A stretch of 52,799 nucleotides of DNA from Bacillus sp. (in: firmicutes) (GTDB lineage: Bacteria; Bacillota; Bacilli; Bacillales; Cytobacillaceae), in NCBI GenBank assembly GCA_031177865.1, contig JAPSKD010000008.1, positions 1 to 52,799 of the forward strand, given 5' to 3'. Positions 8,229-18,401 of this stretch are shown here, in pieces (the stretch's first letter is position 1; each line of letters begins with the position of its first letter). The translations under genes and the position numbers were made by a program. The notes under the pieces are model-generated. The model had not been told where the DNA came from, ran no database searches, and saw only the letters and a program-made list of their open reading frames with translations.

Positions 8229-8414
8229 TTAGTGTTTTTCAACAGGATCATTAGGAAGTACTGCCGTCGCAATAACAATCAAAATGAAAACGCCCACAGA
8301 AACAATGGCGCCTGACTGGAAGTCGAATACTCCACCTTCTGTCATTGAACTAACTACATATGAAAGCATTTGCACTAAAACAAACACCCAAAAAAAAGTC
8401 CAAAAGTATCGCAC
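8229..8414 (-). CDS. yjzD: YjzD, DUF2929 small membrane protein
   Basis: A 61-residue protein with two hydrophobic helices (about 5-25 and 36-54) joined by an acidic loop (SSMTEGGVFDFQSG), the DUF2929/YjzD pattern. The start is GTG at 8414, with GAGGTG 7 bases upstream. It is convergent with clpB and shares its terminator. Function unknown; placement next to yjaU/yjaV-like genes matches the B. subtilis order. Confidence 0.85.
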   Translation of the reverse strand: MRYFWTFFWVFVLVQMLSYVVSSMTEGGVFDFQSGAIVSVGVFILIVIATAVLPNDPVEKH

Positions 8415-8598
8415 TATCTTTCACCTCTACCCTATTTATCATCTCTAATAATATTACCATATGCTATTGAAATAATAAAAGCAAAAATTGAAATCCCTCG
8501 CCGGAAAGGAAACGAAGCGCCTTGATTAGTAATCACTCTAGATAACAATAAAAACACGGGTGTATGACTGTCCAATAGGCTATTTTCCCTTTCATCTC

Positions 8599-8617
8599 AT
8601 GTGAAATCACATACAAT
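8599..8617 (+). promoter_or_regulatory. Palindrome and -10 box upstream of the yjaU-like gene
   Basis: ATGTGA-AA-TCACAT (8599-8612) is a perfect 6-bp palindrome directly abutting a TACAAT box (8612-8617). The 2-base spacer excludes a normal FNR/CRP site. It may be an operator for an unknown regulator. Confidence 0.3.
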
Positions 8618-8650
8618 ATTTTGAGGAAATATGTAAAAGGAGATTTAGCG

Positions 8651-9373
8651 ATGGAGAACCGGAATTTTCAGATGGATACCCAGTGGAATATCATCCATTA
8701 CCCTGAAAAGCCCACAGGTTTTGGAATTTTAATAATTGGAGATGAAAGGCATTTTGTTGACGAAAGCAAATGTTTTTGGACTCAAAATGAAGGTAGACTG
8801 GCCATTATCAACCAATTGAAAGAATCAGGATATACTATTTTTTCCTCAAATTTGTATGGGCGAAACTGGGGAAGTGACCATGCTGTGGAGCTCGCACAAA
8901 GGCTTTATCAGCAAGTAATTAGAAGTGAAATTCTTAATAATAAAGTTCATCTAATAGCCGAGGGTATGGGGGCTCTTGTGGCTGTTAGATTAATGGAGAA
9001 AATGCAGGGGCAATTAAGGTCTGTCGTTTTATTAAATCCCGTTCTTTCTCTAAAAAAACATATCGAACTTGAAAAAGAACACAAGTTTTTCTATAAAAAG
9101 CTAATGAAAGAATTAACAGCTGCACATAAGACGGATCAAGTCACTCTTGAGCAAGAACTTCAAGGTATGGAAGATGATGTTAAATTGAATATGGGTATTC
9201 CAATAAAAATTATCCATGTTATGTCCAGTGGTAAATCCTATAACCAATCAAAACAACTACAACAATTACTGGCTAATACCGATATTAGTCCAACATATAT
9301 TGTTCCGGAAAAAAAACAACAGCTCGGAAATATGATGAAAAAGTTTTTTAATCAGTTTGAAAAGGTACTATAA
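8651..9373 (+). CDS. Alpha/beta-hydrolase-fold protein (YjaU-like), probably non-catalytic
   Basis: A 240-residue protein with alpha/beta hydrolase layout: an early beta strand GFGILIIGDERHF, and a nucleophile-elbow-like stretch HLIAEGMGALVAVRLMEKM at about residues 102-120. The usual G-x-S-x-G is A-E-G-M-G here, so the nucleophile serine is missing and the protein may be a scaffold or binding protein. The start is ATG 8651, with AAAAGGAG 8 bases ahead; the TTG at 8621 lacks a site. It precedes the YjaV-like gene with an 84-base gap, as yjaU-yjaV do in B. subtilis, where the pair sits upstream of med-comZ; those are absent here. Confidence 0.75.
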   Translation: MENRNFQMDTQWNIIHYPEKPTGFGILIIGDERHFVDESKCFWTQNEGRLAIINQLKESGYTIFSSNLYGRNWGSDHAVELAQRLYQQVIRSEILNNKVHLIAEGMGALVAVRLMEKMQGQLRSVVLLNPVLSLKKHIELEKEHKFFYKKLMKELTAAHKTDQVTLEQELQGMEDDVKLNMGIPIKIIHVMSSGKSYNQSKQLQQLLANTDISPTYIVPEKKQQLGNMMKKFFNQFEKVL

Positions 9374-9457
9374 ATACCTTCCTCCCTATAGAGAGATATA
9401 ATTCTTCATGAAGCCGCATAGGATTCACTAATGAAGCTTGGGGAGGAAGGAATAGTA

Positions 9458-10276
9458 ATGGACAAGGTCGTTATTGTTGGAGTATTTGACTTTGTGAATT
9501 TTCATGTATGCAAAGCATTACTTGACCAAGGGATTGAGGTAAGGGGAGTACAACTTGAAACTCAAGAAAATGAGGATATGGTAATCGAGAAAAGATTAGA
9601 AATTGGGCGAAATGCTAACTTTGCTGAAGTTTCAATGGGGGAACTATCAAATCCTGCTTCCGAAAATGAAGCAATAGTACTCTCTGTTTATGACCTATAT
9701 ATGAACCATAAAGAAGATTACTTACTGAACGATCATTTGTTAAGCAAAATAATCAGTAGGTACAACTGGGAAAATATCGTGATTCTGGTTCCAAGTCAAT
9801 TGCTAAAAAATGTGATTGATTTGAAAGCCAAGGTTGTCATCGAGGATTTCTTAAAAAGGACTATTTCTAAGAATAAGGATTGTTATTTACTTTATTTACC
9901 AACGGTATTTGGACCCTGGCAGCCAGAAACCTTTATGTTTCAATCCACCATTTTAACGGAAATGAATAGAGGTAAGCCATTTAAAGGACTGCGGGAGGAA
10001 ACAAGTGACGCCCTGTTTGTTGAGGATACGGTGAAATCGATTATAGAAATCATTGAAAACAAGGAGCCTGGAAGATACCTGCTCCAAAGTGGAAAGAGCA
10101 ATCAATGGGATTTATGTGCAGCCTTACTTCAAATAAACGAACATGGTTTAAACAATCGAATACTTGAAATAAAGGAAGAGGATTTAACCAAAAAAATTGT
10201 TCCTAGCACCGTTCCAATATCTGTGGCGTTGACTAGGCAAATAGAACATGCTCATCGCTTAAATGCTGATAAATAA
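9458..10276 (+). CDS. NAD-dependent epimerase-like protein (YjaV-like)
   Basis: A 272-residue atypical extended SDR. It starts KVVIVGVFDFVNFHVCKALL, a Rossmann beta-alpha-beta whose glycine motif is degenerate (GVFDFVN instead of GxxGxxG). A later YLPTVFGPWQPETF resembles the R-x-x-x-V-Y-G-P segment of sugar-nucleotide epimerases. The usual catalytic YxxxK is not obvious, so catalytic activity is doubtful. The start is ATG 9458, with GGAGGAAGG 7 bases ahead; the ATG at 9431 is upstream of that site. It follows the hydrolase-like gene and ends at a terminator. Confidence 0.7.
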   Translation: MDKVVIVGVFDFVNFHVCKALLDQGIEVRGVQLETQENEDMVIEKRLEIGRNANFAEVSMGELSNPASENEAIVLSVYDLYMNHKEDYLLNDHLLSKIISRYNWENIVILVPSQLLKNVIDLKAKVVIEDFLKRTISKNKDCYLLYLPTVFGPWQPETFMFQSTILTEMNRGKPFKGLREETSDALFVEDTVKSIIEIIENKEPGRYLLQSGKSNQWDLCAALLQINEHGLNNRILEIKEEDLTKKIVPSTVPISVALTRQIEHAHRLNADK

Positions 10277-10279
10277 AAA

Positions 10280-10311
10280 AGCTGCCGTTTACCACGGCAG
10301 TTTATTTTTTC
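10280..10311. terminator. Terminator between two convergent genes
   Basis: CTGCCGT (10282-10288) and ACGGCAG (10294-10300) form a 7-bp stem with a 5-base loop, with A-run before and T-run after. It overlaps the last codons of the minus-strand gene. Confidence 0.8.
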
Positions 10312-10529
10312 TTCAAAAATCCCTGTACGAAAGGATAAACCATTTGAATTAATGGTTTAAGATTTTGCGAGGAATCCCTTAATTTGCTTATGTTTTCTAT
10401 TATTGATTCAATATCAAGTGTAGATGGATTTGACTGAGGAACACTGCCATGTTTGCCCTGTACACTCTCTCTTTTATCACCAAACATCATTCTGGAAAAG
10501 CGGTCATCCCGATAATTTTCTTTTCCCAT
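10302..10529 (-). CDS. Hypothetical small protein (75 aa)
   Basis: I do not recognise this family. The start ATG 10529 follows an excellent AAGGAGGGGG site. The N-terminal half is hydrophilic and basic (ENYRDDRFSRMMFGDKRE) and disordered-looking; the C-terminal half is a probable amphipathic helix ending in PFVQGFLKKK. There is no membrane segment or cysteine. It occupies the place where med and comZ lie in B. subtilis but on the opposite strand. A small sporulation protein is possible on composition alone. Confidence 0.65.
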   Translation of the reverse strand: MGKENYRDDRFSRMMFGDKRESVQGKHGSVPQSNPSTLDIESIIENISKLRDSSQNLKPLIQMVYPFVQGFLKKK

Positions 10530-10652
10530 CTTTCTGCCCCCTCCTTATAGTATGATTCTCCTTTAGATTATGAAGTTTATGAACAAATGGTATGGACATA
10601 AGCGGGGGATGGTTTATTTAAATGTTGCTTAATTATACTTTTATTTGATAAA

Positions 10653-10674
10653 ATTAGTACCAAGTCATAATAAT
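10653..10674 (+). promoter_or_regulatory. FapR-type operator upstream of fabH-fabF
   Basis: ATTAGTACCAAGTCATAATA matches the FapR box as I recall it (TTAGTACCTAGTCTTAATT). A close copy occurs in front of fabI (31450-31469). FapR represses fatty-acid and phospholipid genes and is released by malonyl-CoA, so fabH-fabF and fabI are predicted to be co-regulated. Confidence 0.85.
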
Positions 10675-10711
10675 TGATAATAATAGATTAATCATATAAG
10701 GGGATGATTCC

Positions 10712-11644
10712 TTGAACGCTGGAATTGTTGGAATTGGAAGGTTTTTACCAGAGAAGATTGTTACAAATGCAGATTTAGAAAAAATAATGGATACATCAGA
10801 TGAATGGATTCGAACACGAACAGGCATTGAAGAACGTCGTATCGCAGATGATAACACTAATAGCTCTGATATGGGGTTTGCTGCGGCTCAAAAAGCAATC
10901 CAAGATGCAGGTATCACTCCTGAGGATATTGATTTAATCTTGGTCGCAACCGTAACGCCAGATCATCCATTTCCGTCTGTTGCGTGTATGCTACAGGAAC
11001 GGTTAGGTGCTAAAAAAGCTGCTGCAATGGACGTTAGTGCAGCTTGTGCTGGCTTTATGTACGGTGTCGTTACTGGGAAGCAGTTTGTTGAAGCAGGAGT
11101 TTATAAGCATGTTTTGGTAGTGGGTGTTGAAAAACTATCAAAGATAACCGACTGGAATGATCGAAACACTGCAGTCCTATTCGGAGACGGTGCTGGTGCA
11201 GTGATCATTGGAGAAGTTTCTGAAAATAGAGGGATTCTCTCCTTTGAATTGGGTGCAGATGGTACCGGTGCCAAGCATTTATATCAAGATGAGTATATTA
11301 TCATGAATGGCCGGGAAGTCTTTAAATTTGCAGTGCGCCAGATGGGTGAAAGCTGTATTAACGTCCTCGAAAAAGCTGGACTGACAAAAGAGGATGTAGA
11401 TTTCCTTATCCCTCATCAAGCCAATATCCGTATTATGGAGGCTTCTAGACAAAGGCTAGAGCTTCCGGTAGAAAAAATGTCCAAGACGGTTCATAAATAC
11501 GGGAATACTTCCGCTGCTTCTATTCCCATTTCTATTGTTGAAGAAATAGAGGCAGGAAGAATTAAAGACGATGACCTTATTGTTATGGTTGGTTTCGGCG
11601 GCGGATTAACGTGGGGCGCCATTGCGATTAGATGGGGTAAATAA
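10712..11644 (+). CDS. fabH: 3-oxoacyl-ACP synthase III FabH
   Basis: FabH starts fatty-acid synthesis by condensing acetyl- or branched acyl-CoA with malonyl-ACP. The triad is visible: Cys in [12 protein letters not shown] (about residue 113), His in [12 protein letters not shown], and Asn in [26 protein letters not shown] and the C-terminal [10 protein letters not shown] are also typical. Length 310 aa is normal. The start is TTG 10712, with AAGGGGA about 8 bases ahead, and the product begins [10 protein letters not shown] as expected. It forms an operon with fabF 48 bases downstream. Confidence 0.97.
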   Translation: MNAGIVGIGRFLPEKIVTNADLEKIMDTSDEWIRTRTGIEERRIADDNTNSSDMGFAAAQKAIQDAGITPEDIDLILVATVTPDHPFPSVACMLQERLGAKKAAAMDVSAACAGFMYGVVTGKQFVEAGVYKHVLVVGVEKLSKITDWNDRNTAVLFGDGAGAVIIGEVSENRGILSFELGADGTGAKHLYQDEYIIMNGREVFKFAVRQMGESCINVLEKAGLTKEDVDFLIPHQANIRIMEASRQRLELPVEKMSKTVHKYGNTSAASIPISIVEEIEAGRIKDDDLIVMVGFGGGLTWGAIAIRWGK

Positions 11645-11692
11645 AGGGAAATAGATAATTTATAACGAAGTGTATTAAAGGAGATGTCTTAT

Positions 11693-12934
11693 ATGGATAA
11701 GCGCAGGGTTGTGGTTACAGGTTTAGGAGCGGTTACTCCGCTTGGTAACGATGTTGAAACGACATGGAAAGGGATTATTGAAGGAAAGTCTGGTATCGGC
11801 CCTTTAACAAGAGTGAATGCAGAAGAGTATCCTGCAAAAGTTGCTGCACAGATTAACGACTTTAATCCTGAATCCTTTATGGATAGAAAAGATGCAAGAA
11901 AAATGGACCGTTTTACTCAGTATGCCGTTGCATCAGCACTGATGGCAGTTGAAGATGCAAAACTAACAATTACCGATGAAAATGCTCACCGTATTGGAGT
12001 GTGGATTGGTTCCGGTATTGGCGGAATGGAAACATTTGAAGAACAATATGAAATTTTTCAAAAAAGAGGTTACCGCAGAGTAAGTCCATTTTTTGTACCA
12101 ATGCTGATACCTGATATGGCAACTGGTCAAGTTTCGATAACACTTGGGGCAAAAGGATTTAATTCTTGTACCGTAACAGCATGTGCAACAGGAACGAATT
12201 CAATTGGTGATGCCTTTAAAGTCATTCAGCGTGGTGACGCTGATGCCATGATTACAGGTGGAGCAGAAGCGCCGATTACAAAAATGTCAGTAGCCGGCTT
12301 CTGTGCGAATACAGCTCTTTCTACAAATCCCGATCCTAAGAGTGCTAGCAGACCATTTGATAAAAATCGCGATGGCTTTGTTATCGGTGAGGGCGCTGGT
12401 ATTATTGTTTTAGAAGAATTAGAACACGCGTTAGCACGCGGTGCAAAAATATATGCTGAAATCGTTGGCTATGGTGCTACGGGAGACGCGTATCATATAA
12501 CAGCACCAGCACCTGGTGGTGAAGGCGGCGCGCGTGCGATGAAAATGGCCATTAACGACGCTGGACTAAATATTGAAGAAATCGATTATATTAATGCTCA
12601 TGGAACGAGTACTGAGTATAACGATAAATTCGAGACGCTTGCAGTGAAAGAAGTTTTCGGAGTCCATGCTTACAAGCTGGCAATCAGTTCAACCAAATCA
12701 ATGACCGGTCATCTTCTTGGAGCAGCAGGTGGTGTTGAAGCAATCTTTACTGTCCTTGCGATGAAAGACAGCATTCTCCCTCCGACCATTAATTATGAAA
12801 CGGCAGACCCTGAATGTGATTTAGATTATGTCCCAAATAAGGCACGTCAAAAAGAAATAAAAGCAGCAATGAGTAACTCTCTAGGCTTTGGCGGCCACAA
12901 TGCAACGATCGTCTTCAAAAAATATGTAAAATAA
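11693..12934 (+). CDS. fabF: 3-oxoacyl-ACP synthase II FabF
   Basis: FabF elongates acyl-ACP chains with malonyl-ACP. The active-site Cys lies in [12 protein letters not shown] (about 163), with His residues in [11 protein letters not shown] and [10 protein letters not shown] and the C-terminal [11 protein letters not shown]. The ATG at 11693 is preferred: AAAGGAG ends 9 bases upstream, while the ATG at 11684 abuts that site. The 413-residue product starts [12 protein letters not shown] as in homologues. It is second in the FapR-controlled operon and ends at a strong terminator. Confidence 0.97.
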   Translation: MDKRRVVVTGLGAVTPLGNDVETTWKGIIEGKSGIGPLTRVNAEEYPAKVAAQINDFNPESFMDRKDARKMDRFTQYAVASALMAVEDAKLTITDENAHRIGVWIGSGIGGMETFEEQYEIFQKRGYRRVSPFFVPMLIPDMATGQVSITLGAKGFNSCTVTACATGTNSIGDAFKVIQRGDADAMITGGAEAPITKMSVAGFCANTALSTNPDPKSASRPFDKNRDGFVIGEGAGIIVLEELEHALARGAKIYAEIVGYGATGDAYHITAPAPGGEGGARAMKMAINDAGLNIEEIDYINAHGTSTEYNDKFETLAVKEVFGVHAYKLAISSTKSMTGHLLGAAGGVEAIFTVLAMKDSILPPTINYETADPECDLDYVPNKARQKEIKAAMSNSLGFGGHNATIVFKKYVK

Positions 12935-12936
12935 GC

Positions 12937-12970
12937 AGCCAGACCAGGAGTCACCTGGTCGGCTTTTTTT
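12937..12970 (+). terminator. Terminator of fabH-fabF
   Basis: AGCCAGACCAGG and CCTGGTCGGCT pair around AGTCA and are followed by TTTTTTT, immediately after the fabF stop. Confidence 0.92.
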
Positions 12971-13048
12971 CTTTTATAGGACAACCAACCCGAACCACTT
13001 TTCATATCATTCATAATATGTAAAAAATGATATGGTTGGAGTGAGGAA

Positions 13049-13858
13049 ATGGGCATCATTCGAACAGATAAGTGGCTGGAGGAGGAGTTTAATCGACCAA
13101 TAAAAATATGCGAAAAGCTGCTCCCTGTTTTCAAGGGGCAAAGTGCCTCAAAAGTCTATAATCAATTAACTGATTTCGGGATGTACCGAGCCTCCCGGAG
13201 GACCGAGGAAATTTTCAGTTTGATGAAAGAAAACATGGTTTGGGAAGAAGTGGAAGGTGTTTTTCAGGAATATAAAAGGAAATGGGGAGGACCAGATATA
13301 CCTATCTACCTGTTTCCAATTGGACAAAATAGAGGCCTCTTTTTCAGACAAGAAGAAAAGGTGAAGGGTGGGGTCTCCTACCCGGATAAAATGTTTTTAT
13401 TTCTTTCCGACAGAATAACTTCAAAAGAGTTAGAGGCTTTATTTGTCCATGAATACCACCACGTTTGCAGGTTAAATAAACAACCTAAAAGATTTAATGA
13501 TTATACATTACTGGATTCAATCATTATTGAAGGACTCGCAGAATACTCTGTTTTAGTTCATTGCGGGAGAAACTATTTAGCCGATTGGTGTACGATGTAT
13601 TCAGGAGCAGAATTAGATGTTTATTGGGAAAAATTTTTACAAGGCAACTTAGACATAAAAAAGAGTGAAAGGAAACATGATGATTTATTGTATGGAGCAG
13701 GAAGGATTCCAAAATTACTTGGATACGCTGCGGGCTTTAAAGTTGTTGAAGATTATTATCGCCATAATCACTATTCTACAAAACTATCCTTTACGCTACC
13801 TACAAAGAAGTATTTAATAACTGAACATACCTATACTAAAAAAGGCCGAAAAAAGTAG
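13049..13858 (+). CDS. yjaZ: DUF2268 family predicted zinc protease YjaZ
   Basis: A 269-residue protein with an HExxH-type zinc motif in ALFVHEYHHVCRL (about residues 135-140, HEYHH) and a downstream Glu in IIEGLAEY that could be the third ligand, the pattern of DUF2268 metallopeptidase-like proteins. No signal peptide or membrane helix is visible. The start ATG 13049 follows a GAGTGAGG site. It follows fabF as yjaZ does in B. subtilis. Substrate unknown. Confidence 0.85.
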   Translation: MGIIRTDKWLEEEFNRPIKICEKLLPVFKGQSASKVYNQLTDFGMYRASRRTEEIFSLMKENMVWEEVEGVFQEYKRKWGGPDIPIYLFPIGQNRGLFFRQEEKVKGGVSYPDKMFLFLSDRITSKELEALFVHEYHHVCRLNKQPKRFNDYTLLDSIIIEGLAEYSVLVHCGRNYLADWCTMYSGAELDVYWEKFLQGNLDIKKSERKHDDLLYGAGRIPKLLGYAAGFKVVEDYYRHNHYSTKLSFTLPTKKYLITEHTYTKKGRKK

Positions 13859-13871
13859 GCTTTTTTTTTTG
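13841..13871 (+). terminator. Terminator overlapping the 3' end of yjaZ
   Basis: An A-run and GGCC, then TAGGCC-like bases and a run of ten T residues, form a short AT-closed hairpin across the yjaZ stop codon. The stem is imperfect but the U-tract is strong. Confidence 0.5.
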
Positions 13872-13968
13872 TGCCTCGGGCAAAGAGTATTTGGTTCTTA
13901 AGGAATAAATTAACTTATGTCTGCCCATACTGATTGACAAACAGTTTCTTGAAGTGAGGGGTTGTACT

Positions 13969-14715
13969 ATGTTGTATCTTCATGATGTTTGGGTAAATTG
14001 GTTTGAAGGTGAAGAAAACGGCTATAATGTGTGCCACTTTCATGAATGGCGCAAAGATGACGGTGTAGAGCTGTTAGACCAAGCTCCTTTGTTAAAAGTA
14101 GAACCGATTCTCTTTAACTATATTGAGAACGATCTCTCTGAATTACCTCAACAGCTTCTAGATGATATTTTTCAAAAGGCATACTTAAGGAAAAACCATG
14201 AAAGAGTTCAACTTGAGTACTGCTTTGTGGTTACAGATGGGGTTGGAATATTAGCAGTTGATACGATCGGATATTCAATACCGATTAGAAAGAGCAGACT
14301 CATACCGAGACAGGAGCAGCTTGTCTACGAAATGATTGCCAATCATGACGCAAAAAAATATCATTTTCAACAGAATTCAGTGGATAAAGATTTTCATATT
14401 TTATCACCTGAGCCAGAATTAATGACTGGGTTAACGCGAAAAGAGCGTCAACTAAAGCAGCTGTTATTTATGGCACTTGATCAATTACATACATCTCAGA
14501 ACGAGGCAGAAGTGCGCTATTGGTTTACTGAATGGTGTCCAGAGCGATACTCGGCGATTCAGGAATTGAATTTTGAGAAAGCATGGGAGCAGTTGTTTGA
14601 GGAAACGAAATATGGATGGTCTAAACGGCATGAAACATTTTGTGAGAATCTAATAAAAGGTCAGCCATTTTTCGAAAAGCTATGGGAAATGGAGCACGGT
14701 CCAAAAGTAAATTAA
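13969..14715 (+). CDS. yjbA: UPF0736 family protein YjbA
   Basis: A 248-residue cytosolic protein of the UPF0736/YjbA family: it starts [19 protein letters not shown] and contains HFHEWRKDD and [20 protein letters not shown], the conserved parts. Function is unknown. The ATG at 13969 has GTGAGGGG 7 bases ahead; a GTG at 13954 overlaps that site. In B. subtilis yjbA lies between appDFABC and trpS; app is missing here but trpS follows. Confidence 0.88.
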   Translation: MLYLHDVWVNWFEGEENGYNVCHFHEWRKDDGVELLDQAPLLKVEPILFNYIENDLSELPQQLLDDIFQKAYLRKNHERVQLEYCFVVTDGVGILAVDTIGYSIPIRKSRLIPRQEQLVYEMIANHDAKKYHFQQNSVDKDFHILSPEPELMTGLTRKERQLKQLLFMALDQLHTSQNEAEVRYWFTEWCPERYSAIQELNFEKAWEQLFEETKYGWSKRHETFCENLIKGQPFFEKLWEMEHGPKVN

Positions 14716-14761
14716 AAAACAGGTCACGAAAAGTTAAAAACTTTCGTGACCTGTTTTTTTG
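14715..14761 (+). terminator. Strong terminator after yjbA
   Basis: AAAAAACAGGTCACGAAAG and its complement CTTTCGTGACCTGTTTTTT form a stem of about 19 bp with a short A-rich loop and a T-run. Confidence 0.92.
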
Positions 14762-14780
14762 TTGGCTGTGTTAAATTTGT

Positions 14781-14972
14781 CTGTTGATTTGCGCTCCACT
14801 AAGGAATGCTTCTTGAAATAATCATCGCAGGGACAGGCGGTCTATGCCTGTCCCGAGGCACTTCGCGCACCTTAGGGCGTTCGGGAAGCCTCCTCGGCGC
14901 TTAAGCGCCTGCGGGGTCTCCCCTGTCCCGTCCTCCCGCAGGAGTCTTCGTGTCTTCCGCGCAAATCAACAG
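14781..14972. repeat. GC-rich palindromic repeat element (192 bp)
   Basis: CTGTTGATTTGCGC (14781-14794) and its exact reverse complement (14959-14972) bound an insert far richer in G+C than its surroundings. Inside are a perfect hairpin GGGACAGGC/GCCTGTCCC (about 14831-14855), the palindrome GGCGCTTAAGCGCC, and CCTCCCGCAGGAG. From memory, similar GC-rich dispersed repeats are common between genes in many Bacillaceae. It lies between yjbA and the convergent trpS. No transposase is encoded; it may be a MITE-like or REP-like element. Confidence 0.75.
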
Positions 14973-15013
14973 AGTGCAAATATCAACATTAAGCGTTACA
15001 CAGCCTTGTCATT

Positions 15014-16310
<1,297 letters not shown>

Positions 16311-16366
16311 AATTTATTTATTCCTATTATAAATAAATGTATATTGGGAATCAAGTCAACGATGGA

Positions 16367-16552
16367 TTACTTCTTCTTCCCGCCAACGCTCTTCCAACCT
16401 GTTTGGAATCTTGCACTTTGGTCAACAAATTCAGAGCGGTTTTTTCCTCCGAAAACCTTTTCGCCAAAACCATTCGTCATTACACCCATAAATGCAGTAA
16501 TTCCAATAATTAAAATCGCAACCATCGATAGATCAGCTATGTACCCAGCCAT
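16367..16552 (-). CDS. Small membrane protein of unknown function (61 aa)
   Basis: The start ATG 16552 has GGAGG with good spacing (complement of 16560-16564); an upstream ATG at 16618 lacks a site. One hydrophobic helix spans about residues 8-27 (LSMVAILIIGITAFMGVM), followed by a basic tail with GKNRSEFVDQSARF and ending KKK. It lies upstream of the trpS leader on the same strand, with no clear terminator between. I do not recognise the family. Confidence 0.7.
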   Translation of the reverse strand: MAGYIADLSMVAILIIGITAFMGVMTNGFGEKVFGGKNRSEFVDQSARFQTGWKSVGGKKK

Positions 16553-16618
16553 GAAAATACCTCCATATCTCAATTCAAAAGTTATCATAAACTGTTTGTA
16601 TTGTTTAAATCCCCTCAT

Positions 16619-16968
16619 GTATATTTTAAAAGAACTTGGGTGTTATTAAAAGAGGTAAAGCAATAAAAACATTAAAAGTTGCAGAAAATTGAATGCGTTT
16701 TCACTAAATAAGATTTAATTGAGAATATATCCTAAAAAAGAAAGGATGAAACTTTTTCGATATTTATTCGTCTAATATAATGAAAAGAATAAAATAGGCT
16801 AAAAGTTTGACATTCAATAAATTTTGAAAAAGGGATACCTTTTTTAGAAACAGTGGTGTATAATTAATGATATAAATTACTTATTTATAATAATTTTAAT
16901 CAAGAAACAAAACTTTGATAGATTTACTATAGATTTGAATAGTAATTAAAAGAGGAGTGTGGAGACGA
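16619..16968 (+). promoter_or_regulatory. Long spx upstream region
   Basis: About 350 bases with no gene. It contains a TATAAT at 16859-16864 and other AT-rich promoter-like boxes (a TTGACA at 16808-16813, TAATATAATG near 16773). In B. subtilis spx is read from several promoters under stress repressors; a long, promoter-rich leader is consistent, but I cannot identify PerR or YodB sites by eye. Confidence 0.4.
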
Positions 16969-17364
16969 ATGGTAACATTATACACTTCACCAAGTTGTAC
17001 ATCATGCCGGAAAGCAAAATCATGGTTAGAAGAACATGAAATTCCATATACCGAACGAAATATTTTTTCTGAGCCATTATCAATCGAAGAAATTAAAGAA
17101 ATTCTTCGTATGACTGAGGATGGTACAGATGAGATTATCTCTACAAGATCAAAGACCTTTCAAAAATTAGATGTTAATTTAGATACAATGCCGCTTCAGG
17201 ATTTATTTGAATTAATTAAAGCAAATCCTGGTTTATTACGCCGTCCAATTATTATTGATGAAAAGCGTCTTCAAGTTGGATATAATGAGGACGAAATTCG
17301 ACGGTTTCTACCGAGAAGAGTACGTACCTTCCAACTTAGAGAAGCACAGCGTATGGTAAATTAA
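16969..17364 (+). CDS. spx: Transcriptional regulator Spx
   Basis: Spx binds the RNA polymerase alpha C-terminal domain and switches transcription under disulfide stress. The sequence is nearly canonical: [17 protein letters not shown] with the redox switch Cys10/Cys13, [26 protein letters not shown], and [26 protein letters not shown]. Length 131 aa matches. ATG 16969 is chosen from homologue alignment, with GTGTGGAG upstream; the TTG/GTG at 16957 is too far. mecA lies downstream and its proteolytic adaptor spxH lies 7 kb away. Confidence 0.97.
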   Translation: MVTLYTSPSCTSCRKAKSWLEEHEIPYTERNIFSEPLSIEEIKEILRMTEDGTDEIISTRSKTFQKLDVNLDTMPLQDLFELIKANPGLLRRPIIIDEKRLQVGYNEDEIRRFLPRRVRTFQLREAQRMVN

Positions 17365-17377
17365 ACTAAAAAGATTA

Positions 17378-17402
17378 AGCCTTCAAACTGAAGGCTTTTT
17401 TT
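17378..17402 (+). terminator. Terminator after spx
   Basis: AGCCTTC / GAAGGCT is a perfect 7-bp stem with an AAACT loop and a seven-T tract. Confidence 0.92.
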
Positions 17403-17663
17403 GCACCCCTTTGGTTTGAGATTTCTGTGTCATTTTGATACAATGTAAGGAATATCTAATTAATAGGCAAATTAATGGTTTTTGCAATTACGGGTAAATT
17501 TATTTCCCAATTTAATACTTTTGTCATAAAATGAAAGTACAAGGATTATATTCTTTCTTTACAATACAATAATTGATCCTTTCTACTTGGGTAATTGCTA
17601 AAAAGCATTGTCTGCTGGGGGTATTTTGTCCCTTCAATAAGGAAACGGAAGGGAGAGGTAACG

Positions 17664-18338
17664 ATGGAAATCGAACGAATTAATGAGAATACAGTAAAGT
17701 TTTACATCTCTTATGGTGATATAGAAGAACGAGGTTTTGATCGTGAAGAAATTTGGTACAATCGGGAGCGAAGTGAGGAGCTTTTCTGGGAAATGATGGA
17801 TGAAGTTCATCAAGAGGAAGAGTTTGTTGTAGAAGGTCCGCTGTGGATTCAAGTGCAGGCGTTAGAGAAAGGGCTAGAAATTCTTGTAACCAAAGCACAG
17901 GTATCAAAGGATGGACAAAAGTTTGAGCTGCCAATTCCAAATGAAAAATTAAAAGATCTGCCTGTTGATGGTAATATTGAAGATATCTTGGATCACCATT
18001 TCAATCCTGGACATCGCGATGAAGATGATGACCTTTTACTGGAAGAAGAGTCTTTGGAGTTTTTAATTGCTTTCAAAGATTTTGAAGATGTCATTATGTT
18101 GTCAAATCGAGGCGGACTTGATGATTTAATTACAGTGTTGTACAACTTTGAAAATAAATATTATTTATATACTGAGTTTCCTGAAGATTTATTTGAAGAG
18201 GACGAAATTGATGATATCCTAAGTATCCTGCTTGAATATGGAAATGAAACACAGTTAACCATCCATCGCATTCAGGAGTATGGTAAAACGATAATTTCTG
18301 AGGATGTCTTTACTGAAATAAGAAAACATTTTAAATAA
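17664..18338 (+). CDS. mecA: Adaptor protein MecA
   Basis: MecA brings substrates such as ComK to the ClpCP protease. The protein starts MEIERINENTVKFYISYGDIEERGFDR in homologous register, has an acidic linker (about 115-140, EDDDLLLEEES), and a C-terminal ClpC-binding domain with YYLYTEFPEDLFEED. Length 224 aa is typical. ATG 17664 is preferred over the TTG at 17595 because GGGAGAGG lies 6 bases ahead. It follows spx as in B. subtilis. The 300 bases upstream hold AT-rich promoter-like sequence but no gene. Confidence 0.95.
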   Translation: MEIERINENTVKFYISYGDIEERGFDREEIWYNRERSEELFWEMMDEVHQEEEFVVEGPLWIQVQALEKGLEILVTKAQVSKDGQKFELPIPNEKLKDLPVDGNIEDILDHHFNPGHRDEDDDLLLEEESLEFLIAFKDFEDVIMLSNRGGLDDLITVLYNFENKYYLYTEFPEDLFEEDEIDDILSILLEYGNETQLTIHRIQEYGKTIISEDVFTEIRKHFK

Positions 18339-18341
18339 ACG

Positions 18342-18376
18342 TGCCGATTTCGATTATTGAAATCGGTATTTTTTAC
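18342..18376 (+). terminator. Terminator after mecA
   Basis: GCCGATTTC / GAAATCGGT, a 9-bp stem with one wobble, followed by ATTTTTT. Confidence 0.9.
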
Positions 18377-18401
18377 ATAGGATTAAATTTTTTTGAGGGT
18401 G

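Noticed and set aside
8415-8600. Possible small RNA in the spacer between yjzD and the yjaU-like gene
   Set aside because: Only weak hairpins are present and no conserved riboswitch or terminator structure could be made out.
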